A stretch of 64,000 bases of DNA from an uncultured Collinsella sp. (GTDB lineage Bacteria > Actinomycetota > Coriobacteriia > Coriobacteriales > Coriobacteriaceae): contig URRB01000003.1 in NCBI GenBank assembly GCA_900550195.1, forward strand, positions 62,001 to 126,000, written 5' to 3'. The notes under the pieces were generated by a model. It made no database searches and had not been told where the DNA came from. It saw nothing but the letters and a program-made list of their open reading frames with translations. Positions within the stretch are counted from its first letter, which is position 1; each line of letters starts with the position of its first letter. Positions 25,735 through 36,089 of this stretch are shown here, one piece after another. Both the position numbers and the translations under genes were made by a program.

Positions 25735-26793
25735 CTACTCCATGTAGTAGAAATCATCGGCCGGGAGCTTGCCGCCCACGGCACTCGCGTCCGCATCGAC
25801 CAGCACCTGTAGGTACCCACCGAGCGCCGCCTTCATATCCTTCCCCGTCTGGCACACGAGCATGCACCCGGGAATCGCCTTTTCGGCAATCGTGGCGTTA
25901 TCCACGATGCCCGCATCGACCACGGCCTGCGCCCAGTCCGCCGGCGCCGCATTGACGGCCTTCACACTCGCCGCATGGCAGCGCAAGAACTCCGCCACGG
26001 CCTCGGGATGTTCCTCGGCAAACGCGCGGCGCACCACGGTCACGCCCGTCAGCAGGCGCGAACCCGTGTCACCTGCCAGCTCATCCCACACATCGGTCAG
26101 ACTTACTGGAGCCGACAGCTTGCCTTCGCTCTTGGCGATGGCAGCGGTCTTGAACGGCTCCGGCAGCACGCCCACGGCGGACGGGTCGGCAAGCAGAGCC
26201 GACAGCACCTCGGTGGGCTCGCTCTTAAACTCGAGCGCCACCTGGTCGGTCAGGCCCGCGCGCTCCAGCAGGTAGTTCATGACGTACTCCGGCGTGGTGC
26301 CCTTGCCCGTCATATAGACGGTATGGCCCGCCAAATCGCCAAACGAGGCCACACTCGCGTCGCCCGTCACCACGTTCAGCACGCCCAGCGTGTTGATGTC
26401 GATGACCTGCACCGCGCCTTCGGTCTTGTTGTAGAGAACGCTCGCCACGTTGGCGGGCACCAGGGCAATGTCGACATCTCCCTGAATGACCTTGGGCACG
26501 ATCTCGTCGGCGGCAGTGTTGATCGCAAAGTCGAACTCGTTGTCCGTGGCACCGTCGGCAGCCTGGTCCATAAACTGCACCAGGCCAATCGAGGTCGGAC
26601 CCTTGAGCGACGCGACGTGCACCTCAACCGGCTCGACAGCAGAACCGCCCGCCGCAGACCCGGCAGCCAAGCCCGCGGCGGACCCGGCACCGGTAGCTCC
26701 GCCACCACAGCCCGCGAGCGCAAGCGACAGTGCACCCGCGGCAAGCGCCGAGGCAAACCCCCGGCGCGACACCTCAACATCAAACGCGTGCAT
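25735..26793 (-). CDS. ABC transporter solute-binding lipoprotein (NMT1/TauA-like)
   Basis: This is a 352-residue extracellular binding protein. The signal peptide SRRGFASALAAGALSLALAGC has a twin-arginine-like pair and a lipobox ending at Cys29. After a Gly/Ala/Ser linker, the mature part follows the NMT1/THI5 pattern (GPTSIGLVQFMDQA, later GVLPEPF). It starts two bases after the hydrogenase stop codon and ends three bases before its permease-ATPase. Transport linked to hydrogenase expression is unusual; the ligand cannot be read from sequence. Confidence 0.88.
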   Translation of the reverse strand: MHAFDVEVSRRGFASALAAGALSLALAGCGGGATGAGSAAGLAAGSAAGGSAVEPVEVHVASLKGPTSIGLVQFMDQAADGATDNEFDFAINTAADEIVPKVIQGDVDIALVPANVASVLYNKTEGAVQVIDINTLGVLNVVTGDASVASFGDLAGHTVYMTGKGTTPEYVMNYLLERAGLTDQVALEFKSEPTEVLSALLADPSAVGVLPEPFKTAAIAKSEGKLSAPVSLTDVWDELAGDTGSRLLTGVTVVRRAFAEEHPEAVAEFLRCHAASVKAVNAAPADWAQAVVDAGIVDNATIAEKAIPGCMLVCQTGKDMKAALGGYLQVLVDADASAVGGKLPADDFYYME

Positions 26794-26795
26794 CG

Positions 26796-28607
26796 CTAGC
26801 ACGTCCCCTCGTTAGGCATCGTCCAAGCGTGATGGTCGGTATGCAGCAACTCCTCGGCCAGCGGCGAGAGCGGCTCGCCCAAAAACTCGCTGTAGCACGC
26901 CTGGACATCGGGATTCTCGTGCGAGAAGCGAATGTCCGCAGCGGCATCCAGGCCCCACAGCACCTGACCGCGCTCGGCTGCCAGCTCGCAGCCGTCGTGG
27001 ATGGGCTGACCGCCGCCGCCGACGCAGCCGCCCGGGCACGCCATGACCTCAACGAAGTCATAGTTCACGCGGCCGTCGCGAATCGCGTCGAGCAGGCGGG
27101 CGGCGTTGCCCAGCCCGTGTGCCACGGCGACGCGCACCTTGGTGCCATCGATATCGGCCACGGCCTCCTTCCAGCCGTCCAGGCCGCGCACATCGGTAAA
27201 GAAGTCCGCGTCGGGGTTCTTGCCCGTCACCAGGTAATAGGCCGAGCGCACGGCGGCCTCCATCACACCGCCCGTGGCGCCAAAGATCACACCAGCACCC
27301 GTGCCAAAGCCCAGCGGCGTATCGAGCGGCTCCTCGACCAGCGTATCCACGCTCACGTGGCTCGCGCGGATCATGCGCACCATCTCGCGCACCGTCAGCG
27401 CAACGTCCACGTCGGGCGTGCCGTCCTCGCCCACCATGCTCGGCAGCGCGCACTCGGCCTTCTTGGCCGTGCACGGCATAACGGACACCACAAACAGGCG
27501 CTCGGGCTCCACGCCCAGCACCTTGGCGTAGTAGGTCTTGGCGATGGCGCCGAACATCTGCTGCGGCGACTTTGACGTGGAGAGCCTGTCGACAAACTCG
27601 GGGTAACGTGCCTTCACAAAGCGTACCCAGCCCGGGCAGCAGCTCGTGAACATGGGCCAGCCGCGGCTGTCACCCTCGCCCTTGGCGGCCTTACCCAGGC
27701 GCTCGAGCAGCTCGGAGCCCTCCTCCATAATGGTGAGATCGGCCGAGAAGTCGGTGTCGAACACGTACTCAAAGCCCACGCGGCGCAGCGCACAGGCCAG
27801 GCGCTCGACGGTGGCCTCCTCGCGCAGAATGCCGAGCTCCTCGCCCCAGGCGCTACGCACGGCCGGCGCAATCTGCACCAGCACGATCTTGTCGGGATCG
27901 GCGATGGCATCGAACACGGTCTCGGTATCGTCACGCTCGCGCAGGGCGCCCGTCGGGCAATGCGTGATGCACTGGCCGCACGCGACGCAATCGGTCTTGC
28001 CGATCGGCGCACGCCCGCGGGTGCCCACGGCGGTATGCGTGGCGCGGTTGGTCAGATCCCAAATCCCTAAGCCCTGCACGCTCTCGCACACCTTGATGCA
28101 ACGCATGCATTTAATGCACTTGTCGTTATCGCGGATGATGGGGAAATCGAAGTCCCAGCCCTCGCGTGCCAGGTGCTGCTCGTACGGCAGATAGAAGATG
28201 CCCAGGTCGTTGGCGATGGTCTGCAGGTTGCAGTTACCACTGCGCACGCAGCTCGTACAGCGCGAGTCGTGTTGGGACAGTAGCAGCTGCACGTTGGTGC
28301 GACGCGCCTCGCGGGCCTTGGGGCTGTTGGTGTGGACCACCATGCCGTCGAGCACGTAGTTGTTGCAGGCGGCAACCAGCTGGTCGCAGCCCTCAACCTC
28401 GACCACGCACGCGCGGCAGCCGCCGATCTCGTTTAGATCGCGCAGGTAGCACAGGGTGGGAATCTGGATACCGACGGACTTGGCCGCGTCCAGGATCGTG
28501 GTGTGCTCGGGCACCACGACCTCGCAATTATCGATAGTGAGCTTGACCATGTTGAGTGCTCCGCTTTCGGTGTTGTCGCTGACAGTGGGGTTGTTGGGCT
28601 CTACCAT
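26796..28607 (-). CDS. [FeFe]-hydrogenase, group A catalytic subunit
   Basis: The enzyme produces or consumes H2. From the N-terminus: a [2Fe-2S] domain (CYLRDLNEIGGCRAC), a His-ligated [4Fe-4S] motif (QHDSRCTSCVRSGNC), two [4Fe-4S] ferredoxin motifs (CIKCMRCIKVC and CVACGQCITHC), then the H-cluster domain with P1 TSCCPGW, P2 MPCTAKKAE and P3 ACPGGCVGGGGQP. The small-subunit-like tail ends at the stop. The ATG at 28607 overlaps the stop codon of the upstream flavoprotein (ATGGTAG), which suggests translational coupling; an ATG at 28550 with its own GGAG is an alternative start. No maturases (HydE, F, G) are in the window. Confidence 0.95.
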   Translation of the reverse strand: MVEPNNPTVSDNTESGALNMVKLTIDNCEVVVPEHTTILDAAKSVGIQIPTLCYLRDLNEIGGCRACVVEVEGCDQLVAACNNYVLDGMVVHTNSPKAREARRTNVQLLLSQHDSRCTSCVRSGNCNLQTIANDLGIFYLPYEQHLAREGWDFDFPIIRDNDKCIKCMRCIKVCESVQGLGIWDLTNRATHTAVGTRGRAPIGKTDCVACGQCITHCPTGALRERDDTETVFDAIADPDKIVLVQIAPAVRSAWGEELGILREEATVERLACALRRVGFEYVFDTDFSADLTIMEEGSELLERLGKAAKGEGDSRGWPMFTSCCPGWVRFVKARYPEFVDRLSTSKSPQQMFGAIAKTYYAKVLGVEPERLFVVSVMPCTAKKAECALPSMVGEDGTPDVDVALTVREMVRMIRASHVSVDTLVEEPLDTPLGFGTGAGVIFGATGGVMEAAVRSAYYLVTGKNPDADFFTDVRGLDGWKEAVADIDGTKVRVAVAHGLGNAARLLDAIRDGRVNYDFVEVMACPGGCVGGGGQPIHDGCELAAERGQVLWGLDAAADIRFSHENPDVQACYSEFLGEPLSPLAEELLHTDHHAWTMPNEGTC

Positions 28608-30433
28608 TCCAGGCTCCTCCCTCCGCGGAACGCGCCAAAGCCAAAGTGGTCGCAACGCAGGCAGCGGCTTGCCTCCTGGCGTGCCTCCTCCTCGGTGAGG
28701 CCCTGCTCGACCAGATTCCAATCGTGGATGCGCTCGCCGGCCTCGCGCTCGCCCAGCTCGCAGCGGCCGCACTCGTGCTTGCCCTTAAACTGCACGGTCG
28801 GCAGCTCCACGTCGAGCTTTATCTTGTGGTCAAAGCCCAGGTAGCGGTCGATGTTTGCCGAAGCAACGCGACCGGCGTTGATCGCCCGGATGACGGTGGC
28901 GGGACCGGTCTGGCAGTCACCGCCGCTAAAGAGGCCATCGAAGTCGGGCACGGCGCCATCCGAATCGGTGACGATGCGACCCCACTTGCAGGCGATGCCC
29001 ATGTCCTCAAACGGCTTGGAATCGATGTCCTGGCCAATGGCCACAAACACGCGCTCGCAGGGAATGACGCGCTCGGGCGTGGCTGCGGCACGCGGGGCCG
29101 GACGTCCACGGCGGGGCTCGCCGATAATCTGCGGCTGCACGCACAGGCCACTCACGCGACCGTCCTCGCCCGTCTCGATAGCGAGCGGTGCGGTGAGCTC
29201 CAGAACCTCGCACCCCTCGGCCTGGGCGCCGGCGATCTCGGCATCCTGGGCCGTCATGTCGCAGATGCGGCGGCGGTAGACGATGCTCACCTTTTCGGCA
29301 CCGCAACGCACGGCAGAGCGCGCCACGTCCATGGCCACATTGCCGCCGCCGATGACGCACACGCGCTGGCCGCTCAGGTCGGGCAGTTCGTCGTCGCCGA
29401 TGGCACGCAGCATCTTGACGGCCGACTCCACGCCGGGCGCCTCTTCGCCCGGAAGGCCGAGCTTCTTATCGCTGTGGGCGCCAATGGCTAGGTAGACGGC
29501 ATCGAACTCGTCGCGCAGGCGGGCAAGCTCCTCGCCGTTGACGGAGTGGTCGAGTTCCACGTCGATGCCGGCGCTCAAGATCCAGTCGATCTCGGCCTGC
29601 AGGCGCTCGCGCGGCAGGCGGTAGCTGGGGATGCCGTAGCGCAACATGCCGCCCAAGTGATGACGCTGCTCAAAGATCGTCACCTTATGGCCCATCACGG
29701 CCAGATAGTAGGCACAGGAAAGGCCGGCCGGGCCGCCGCCGATCACGGCAATGCGCTTGCCGGTGTTGTCGGCCACGCTGGGCTTGTAATCGTTGAGGTC
29801 GCTGTGCTCAACGGCAAAACGCTTGAGGGCGAGGATGTTCATGGGATCGTCGACCATGCCGCGACGGCAGTGCATCTCGCAGGGATGCTCGCACACCAAA
29901 CCGCAGACGAGCGGCAGCGGGTTGTTCTTGCGGATGACCTTGACGGCATCGGCATAGCGGCCGGCCTCGACCAACGAAATGTAACCGGGAATGTCGACGT
30001 GCGCCGGGCAGCCCGAGACGCACGGGACGCGGGCCTCGCGGTCAAAGCCACAGGAGTGCTCGCGGATATGGTGCTCAAAATCATCGCGGAAACCGCGGAT
30101 GGCGGTGAGTGACATGGCGCCGGCCTCGTAGCCGATGGCGCAGTCGCTCGAAAGGTAGATGGTGCGGGCCGTGCGCTCAATCAAGTTGAGCGTGGACTCG
30201 TCGGCGCGGCCCTCGAGCACATCGGCGAGCAGGTCGCTCAGCGCGCTCAGGCCCACGCGGCAGGGCGTGCACTTGCCGCAGCTCTGGGTGGAGCACAGGT
30301 TGACGAGCGCCGCCGTAAACTCGACGGGGCACGGGGCGAGCGAGCTCACCGCCAGACGACGTCCGAGTGCATCGTGCAGGTCGTCCATGACGGCCTGAGC
30401 GTGGCTGCGTTCCATTACGTGCAGTCGAGCCAT
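28601..30433 (-). CDS. Hydrogenase-linked flavoprotein: NuoF-type Fe-S domain fused to a GltD-like oxidoreductase
   Basis: This 610-residue protein probably passes electrons between NAD(P)H and the hydrogenase. It starts with only the C-terminal Fe-S part of NuoF (TQSCGKCTPCRVG, then a distal cysteine), without the FMN/NADH domain. From about 130 it follows the GltD family: CVSGCPAHVDIPGYI, CGLVCEHPC, FAD site VIGGGPAGLSCAYYLA, and NAD(P) site VIGGGNVAMDVARSA. The tail adds CGRC and CLRC cysteines. Glutamate-synthase-linked hydrogenases are a poorly studied subgroup (A2). The start at 30433 has AGGGG six bases upstream. It is the first gene of a four-gene operon. Confidence 0.85.
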   Translation of the reverse strand: MARLHVMERSHAQAVMDDLHDALGRRLAVSSLAPCPVEFTAALVNLCSTQSCGKCTPCRVGLSALSDLLADVLEGRADESTLNLIERTARTIYLSSDCAIGYEAGAMSLTAIRGFRDDFEHHIREHSCGFDREARVPCVSGCPAHVDIPGYISLVEAGRYADAVKVIRKNNPLPLVCGLVCEHPCEMHCRRGMVDDPMNILALKRFAVEHSDLNDYKPSVADNTGKRIAVIGGGPAGLSCAYYLAVMGHKVTIFEQRHHLGGMLRYGIPSYRLPRERLQAEIDWILSAGIDVELDHSVNGEELARLRDEFDAVYLAIGAHSDKKLGLPGEEAPGVESAVKMLRAIGDDELPDLSGQRVCVIGGGNVAMDVARSAVRCGAEKVSIVYRRRICDMTAQDAEIAGAQAEGCEVLELTAPLAIETGEDGRVSGLCVQPQIIGEPRRGRPAPRAAATPERVIPCERVFVAIGQDIDSKPFEDMGIACKWGRIVTDSDGAVPDFDGLFSGGDCQTGPATVIRAINAGRVASANIDRYLGFDHKIKLDVELPTVQFKGKHECGRCELGEREAGERIHDWNLVEQGLTEEEARQEASRCLRCDHFGFGAFRGGRSLEW

Positions 30434-30773
30434 AAGATCCCCTCTCACATGGCAGCCCGGAGGCGAGGCCGGGCGAAATTGCTACACGCACAACATTGAC
30501 CTAAAAAGTTGTGAGGTCTCCATACGGTTCGGCAGGCGGTATAAAATGTCACCCTCAGCGGTGAAATAGAACATTACCGCAGATAAATGCCATATTTGAT
30601 AAAACGCGTTACCAAATTGCAATATTCAATGTGAAAAAGAGCGCCTTACTATTTTTCCTTTTTGATCCGTTTTCCTCCGTCCCCTTCGGATCACATGATC
30701 CCTTGGGAACGGAGGAAAACGGATCGTTTTTGGTGCAAAAGGGCCAGGTTTGTTTGCACCAATCTCACTTGCG
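30434..30773. other. Hydrogenase operon promoter region with a family C hairpin
   Basis: This 340-bp region lies between the EFR1-type gene and the hydrogenase operon, both on the minus strand. It holds the operon promoter (not pinned down; the sequence is AT-rich around 30580-30660), an inverted GCGGT...ACCGC that may be a decayed family A unit, and the family C hairpin at 30661-30731. Confidence 0.5.
30661..30731. repeat. Repeat family C, inverted pair forming a hairpin/terminator
   Basis: GATCCGTTTTCCTCCGTCCC and GGGAACGGAGGAAAACGGATC (given in parts) are near-perfect complements around TCGGATCACATGATCC. The stem is flanked by TTTTT on one side and AAAAA on the other, so it could terminate transcription in both directions. 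It lies 40 bases past the EFR1-type stop codon. Confidence 0.7.
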
Positions 30774-31535
30774 CTAGATGAAGAGCTCGCATTCCTTCCG
30801 CGCGACGCAAACCTTGCTCAGCATCTGGGAAACAGCGGATAGTTTGTTGGAATCAAGCTTGCGAGCACCTCGCGGACATACGGCGATGCAGCGCATGCAG
30901 GAGATGCACGCCTCGCCAGCTGCTCGTTTGGGGTCACTCTTGTCGATAGCGCAAACGGGGCACGCCGCGGCGCATGCACCGCAGGAGACACAATCCTCTG
31001 TTGCCTCGGGTGCCATGCGGTGACCTCCGGCTTGTTTATAAGGACGATTGCCGGGGATAGAGGGCCCGGACGCATCCTCAGCCAACAGCTTTTGCTGAAT
31101 TTGCTGCGCAAACTCTGCGAGCTGCGCCGCATCCTGCGCATCCGGTCGCCCAGCAGCAAACTGACGAGCAACGGAATGCTCAGCAATAGCAGAAACCGCT
31201 GCAACAACCCTAAATACGGCGCGCTTCGCAACGTCCTCCAGCTCTACGAGCGTGTCCTCAAACGCGCGGTTTCCGTATACGCAAACCAAAACAGCCCGAG
31301 CCCCGTTGCCGCGCACCATGCCCAACCGGTCAGCCACCACAGCCGGGATTCTACCGGCATACGCCGGCACAGAGATTACGGCCACGTCGTCCTCAGTCAT
31401 CGAGACAGCGCTGAAATCTAGCCCGCTATCGGCCAGATCGACGGTAACGGTATTCTTGTCCAGTGCCCCGGCCACAAGGCCAGACACCTTCTGCGTTCCA
31501 CCCGTCGGACTAAACACAATTTCGAATACGCTCAT
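30774..31535 (-). CDS. EFR1-family flavodoxin-ferredoxin fusion protein
   Basis: This is a 253-residue electron carrier. The N-terminal flavodoxin-like fold opens with FSPTGGTQKVS, the FMN phosphate loop, and includes SVPAYAGRIP. The C-terminal third has two [4Fe-4S] ferredoxin motifs: CVSCGACAAACPVCA and CISCMRCIAVCPRGA. EFR1 proteins are typical of anaerobes and have no settled reaction. It sits next to the hydrogenase operon in the same orientation, but a hairpin and 340 bp separate them. GGGAGGG lies before the ATG. Confidence 0.92.
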   Translation of the reverse strand: MSVFEIVFSPTGGTQKVSGLVAGALDKNTVTVDLADSGLDFSAVSMTEDDVAVISVPAYAGRIPAVVADRLGMVRGNGARAVLVCVYGNRAFEDTLVELEDVAKRAVFRVVAAVSAIAEHSVARQFAAGRPDAQDAAQLAEFAQQIQQKLLAEDASGPSIPGNRPYKQAGGHRMAPEATEDCVSCGACAAACPVCAIDKSDPKRAAGEACISCMRCIAVCPRGARKLDSNKLSAVSQMLSKVCVARKECELFI

Positions 31536-32092
31536 CGAGACACCCTCCCCCTACGTCTGGCAACGCGTCAAGCCGTTTTCACATCCAGCCAGAGTATACG
31601 GCACGTGGGATCCCCATTTTGGTGCATCAAGCACCCCAATGCACCAACCCTACGCTGTCTGCCTCTTCGTTTTGTATAAATTACGGTACAGATTGTATAT
31701 ATTTACGGGATACCGCCGTGTTCTCCCGAGGTACCCCCTCCTGGCCCGTGCAAAAAACGGAGTATTCTGCAACGTGACCGCGCCAGCAATACCCCGAGCG
31801 GGCAAACCTTTAGGGCGCTGCGTCATTTTGGGTTCCGACATGGCGAGAATGACGCGCCCCTGCTCCGGAAAACGACGAAATCTGACTCAGAACGCTCGCT
31901 AGGGATATCCGAAAGCCACCGTTGGCGACGTCAAATCATATGCAGACAACTCGAACTGCAGAATACTCCAAAAAATGCACGGCGCACCCCATGGGACCCA
32001 TTGCCGCATGGTAGGAAACAGGCCCACGGCATCCTCTAGATGCATTCCCGAGGAAATCACATTTGAACTAGCGATCGGATACGGCAAACAAA
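31536..32092. other. 557-bp stretch without a gene
   Basis: I find no credible coding frame here. At 31812-31860 a hairpin forms from GGGCG plus CGTCATT and AATGACG plus CGCCC, possibly an RNA structure or another repeat. TTTTGGTGCATC and GATGCACC-like words occur near 31610-31640. The rest is unremarkable. Confidence 0.6.
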
Positions 32093-32126
32093 AAGGGCCC
32101 CGAGCGTAGTTGCTCGGGGCCCTTGG
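32093..32126 (-). terminator. Terminator after the DEAD-box helicase gene
   Basis: AAGGGCCCCGAGC pairs with GCTCGGGGCCCTT, a perfect 13-bp stem followed by T residues on the minus strand. It lies 30 bases past the stop codon. Confidence 0.9.
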
Positions 32127-32156
32127 TTCACCTCGCTCTAGCGGGCGATGCGTATG

Positions 32157-34367
<2,211 letters not shown>

Positions 34368-34955
34368 ATGTTGTTGTTCCTTATCTGCACGCGCAATGGG
34401 CACGGCATGCGGCCGCGCGGGCGTGCTTGGTAGTGCGCTAATACATACAAAAACAGGTGCGCACAGAGAGGACGTTGCTCAGCACGCTGGCGATCGCTTT
34501 GGCAGCCCTATCACGCGCCGTCCAGACGCAGCAGCTCTAAGCGATGGAGCAGATTCGCCGCCGGTTAGTATACCCGTGCTTCGCATGCCCCCACGTAAAC
34601 CACAGATGACGAGGCGGACGAGGTGGGCCCGGCTGATTGTCTCAATCTGTAACATCTACAGGGCGAATCTTCCTCTACGTGTTACAAATCGAGACAAACG
34701 GTCGACACGGCTCACAAACGTCTCAATCTGTAACAGATGCAGGGCAAAACCGGGTCCAAATGTTATAGAACAAGACAGAGGGGGATTTCCGTTCAGTCCA
34801 ACCAAAATCTCTCGGTCTTCCTGCAATTTCGAACATGTGGCCTATAATGTTGCTTTGGTTACGCTATATATTGCGCAGCCATTTAATACGTCGCCCACCG
34901 GGGGCCATTAATTCCTATCGCCATATTGGCTAGGAAGCAATCAAAGGAGGTATCC
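34368..34955. other. 588-bp divergent region with two family B palindromes
   Basis: This region lies between the DEAD-box gene and the FHA gene. It carries family B copies 1 and 2, and a consensus TATAAT at 34843-34848 that probably belongs to the FHA gene promoter. No other gene is seen. Confidence 0.6.
34638..34777. repeat. Palindrome family B, copies 1 and 2 (tandem)
   Basis: Two 59-bp palindromes occupy 34638-34696 and 34719-34777, with arms TGTCTCAATCTGTAACA and relatives. They start 81 bp apart with a 22-bp spacer. The right arm of copy 2 has decayed to GTTATAGAACAAGACA. Confidence 0.9.
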
Positions 34956-35918
34956 GTGGCAGCAGAGACGCCTTGCTCGGTCCTCTATAACGATATTCGC
35001 TCGTTCGGCGGTCTTAAACATCTCGAGATCGCCCGAATGCTCATCAATGGAAACTCTTATCTCGGCAGTACCCTGCTCGAGAAATGCTCTTCCAACCGCT
35101 CGTATCTCACCCGTTACATCGTCCATCGCAAGCCTGACCAGTGCGCGCCCTCCATCTACAGCGACTTTACCGTCACCACGCTCAACCTTTCCTCGGCAAT
35201 CTGCAGCAAGCTCGGCGGCGGCGAGTCCGCCTATCGGGCAATCGCCGAGCACTATCGCGGTCCGGCCGCCAACGAAATGATGTCGGCTCTCGCCAGCTAC
35301 AAGCTGGACAGCCGCCTATATGCAAATGCCCTCAATCGCATCGACAACTTTGACGGCAATGCCGTGCGCGAGAAAAGCACGCTTTACCTTATGCTCTTTG
35401 TGGCAACGGGGGCGCTCGCCGATCCCGTTCAGGGCGTGACCACCGTCGAGCGCTTTTGCGCCAGCAAGACGGGCGGGCACTTTGGCACCACCGAAACTAC
35501 CGTCGGACGCGGCTTTATGAGCAGCCTGGAGCAGCCGCACACCGTCGCTCCCAACCTCGGTCTGCTCAGAACCCATGCCGACAACTGCGCCGACATGCAA
35601 ATCCATCCCCTCACACGCGATCCGCGCGGCACCGTGATTGGTTCTTTGCCCAAAACCTCGCCCAGCATCACCGATGTAGGCGCCGACGCCTCGCGCGAGC
35701 ATCTTCGCATTTGGCTCGAGGGTGAGCACTGGTACGCCCAGGGCCTTGGATCGACCAACGGCACAGTGCTCGAATCGGGCGCGGGCGACGGCGATATTGT
35801 GATTGAGCCGCCGCGCGACCAACGCGAACCCGGCAAAGTCTATCCCCCCGTGGAAATCGCCAACAGCGACAGGCTCCATCTGGGTCTCTACACGACATTC
35901 CTTGTCATTGTGGACTAG
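34956..35918 (+). CDS. FHA-domain protein
   Basis: This is a 320-residue protein with a C-terminal forkhead-associated domain (about 225-315): the core glycine in TVIGSLPK, then SREHLRIW and LGSTNGTVLE, the phosphothreonine-binding signature. The first 200 residues are helical and match no family I know. FHA domains bind phosphothreonine made by Ser/Thr kinases, and a kinase gene follows 170 bp downstream, so this is a likely substrate or adaptor of that kinase. The GTG at 34956 has AAAGGAGG six bases upstream; the frame opens 10 codons earlier. Confidence 0.88.
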   Translation: MAAETPCSVLYNDIRSFGGLKHLEIARMLINGNSYLGSTLLEKCSSNRSYLTRYIVHRKPDQCAPSIYSDFTVTTLNLSSAICSKLGGGESAYRAIAEHYRGPAANEMMSALASYKLDSRLYANALNRIDNFDGNAVREKSTLYLMLFVATGALADPVQGVTTVERFCASKTGGHFGTTETTVGRGFMSSLEQPHTVAPNLGLLRTHADNCADMQIHPLTRDPRGTVIGSLPKTSPSITDVGADASREHLRIWLEGEHWYAQGLGSTNGTVLESGAGDGDIVIEPPRDQREPGKVYPPVEIANSDRLHLGLYTTFLVIVD

Positions 35919-36089
35919 CACGGACAGCGATCGGAAGACGGTCGCCGTCCGTCTTTCGTCTTCTACCTTCTGTGTCGTAAACGACAATGCTCAGCGGTAT
36001 ACGTGGGCAGTGCGGCTATCATGGTACTTTACCGATATCCGCACTGCTCGCGTAAACGTGCGGCAACCCATGCCAGACAAAGGAACGCC

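Noticed and set aside
30558..30582. Fourth copy of repeat family A
   Set aside because: Only GCGGTGAAATAG and a short ACCGC remain; too little to count as a copy.
30600..30640. Rex or FNR site upstream of the hydrogenase operon
   Set aside because: The AT-rich words TTGATAAAAC and TTGCAATATTCAA do not form a convincing consensus palindrome.
34638..34777. Family B units as ordinary Rho-independent terminators
   Set aside because: There is no U-run, the loop is 25 bases, and several copies lie in promoter regions between divergent genes.
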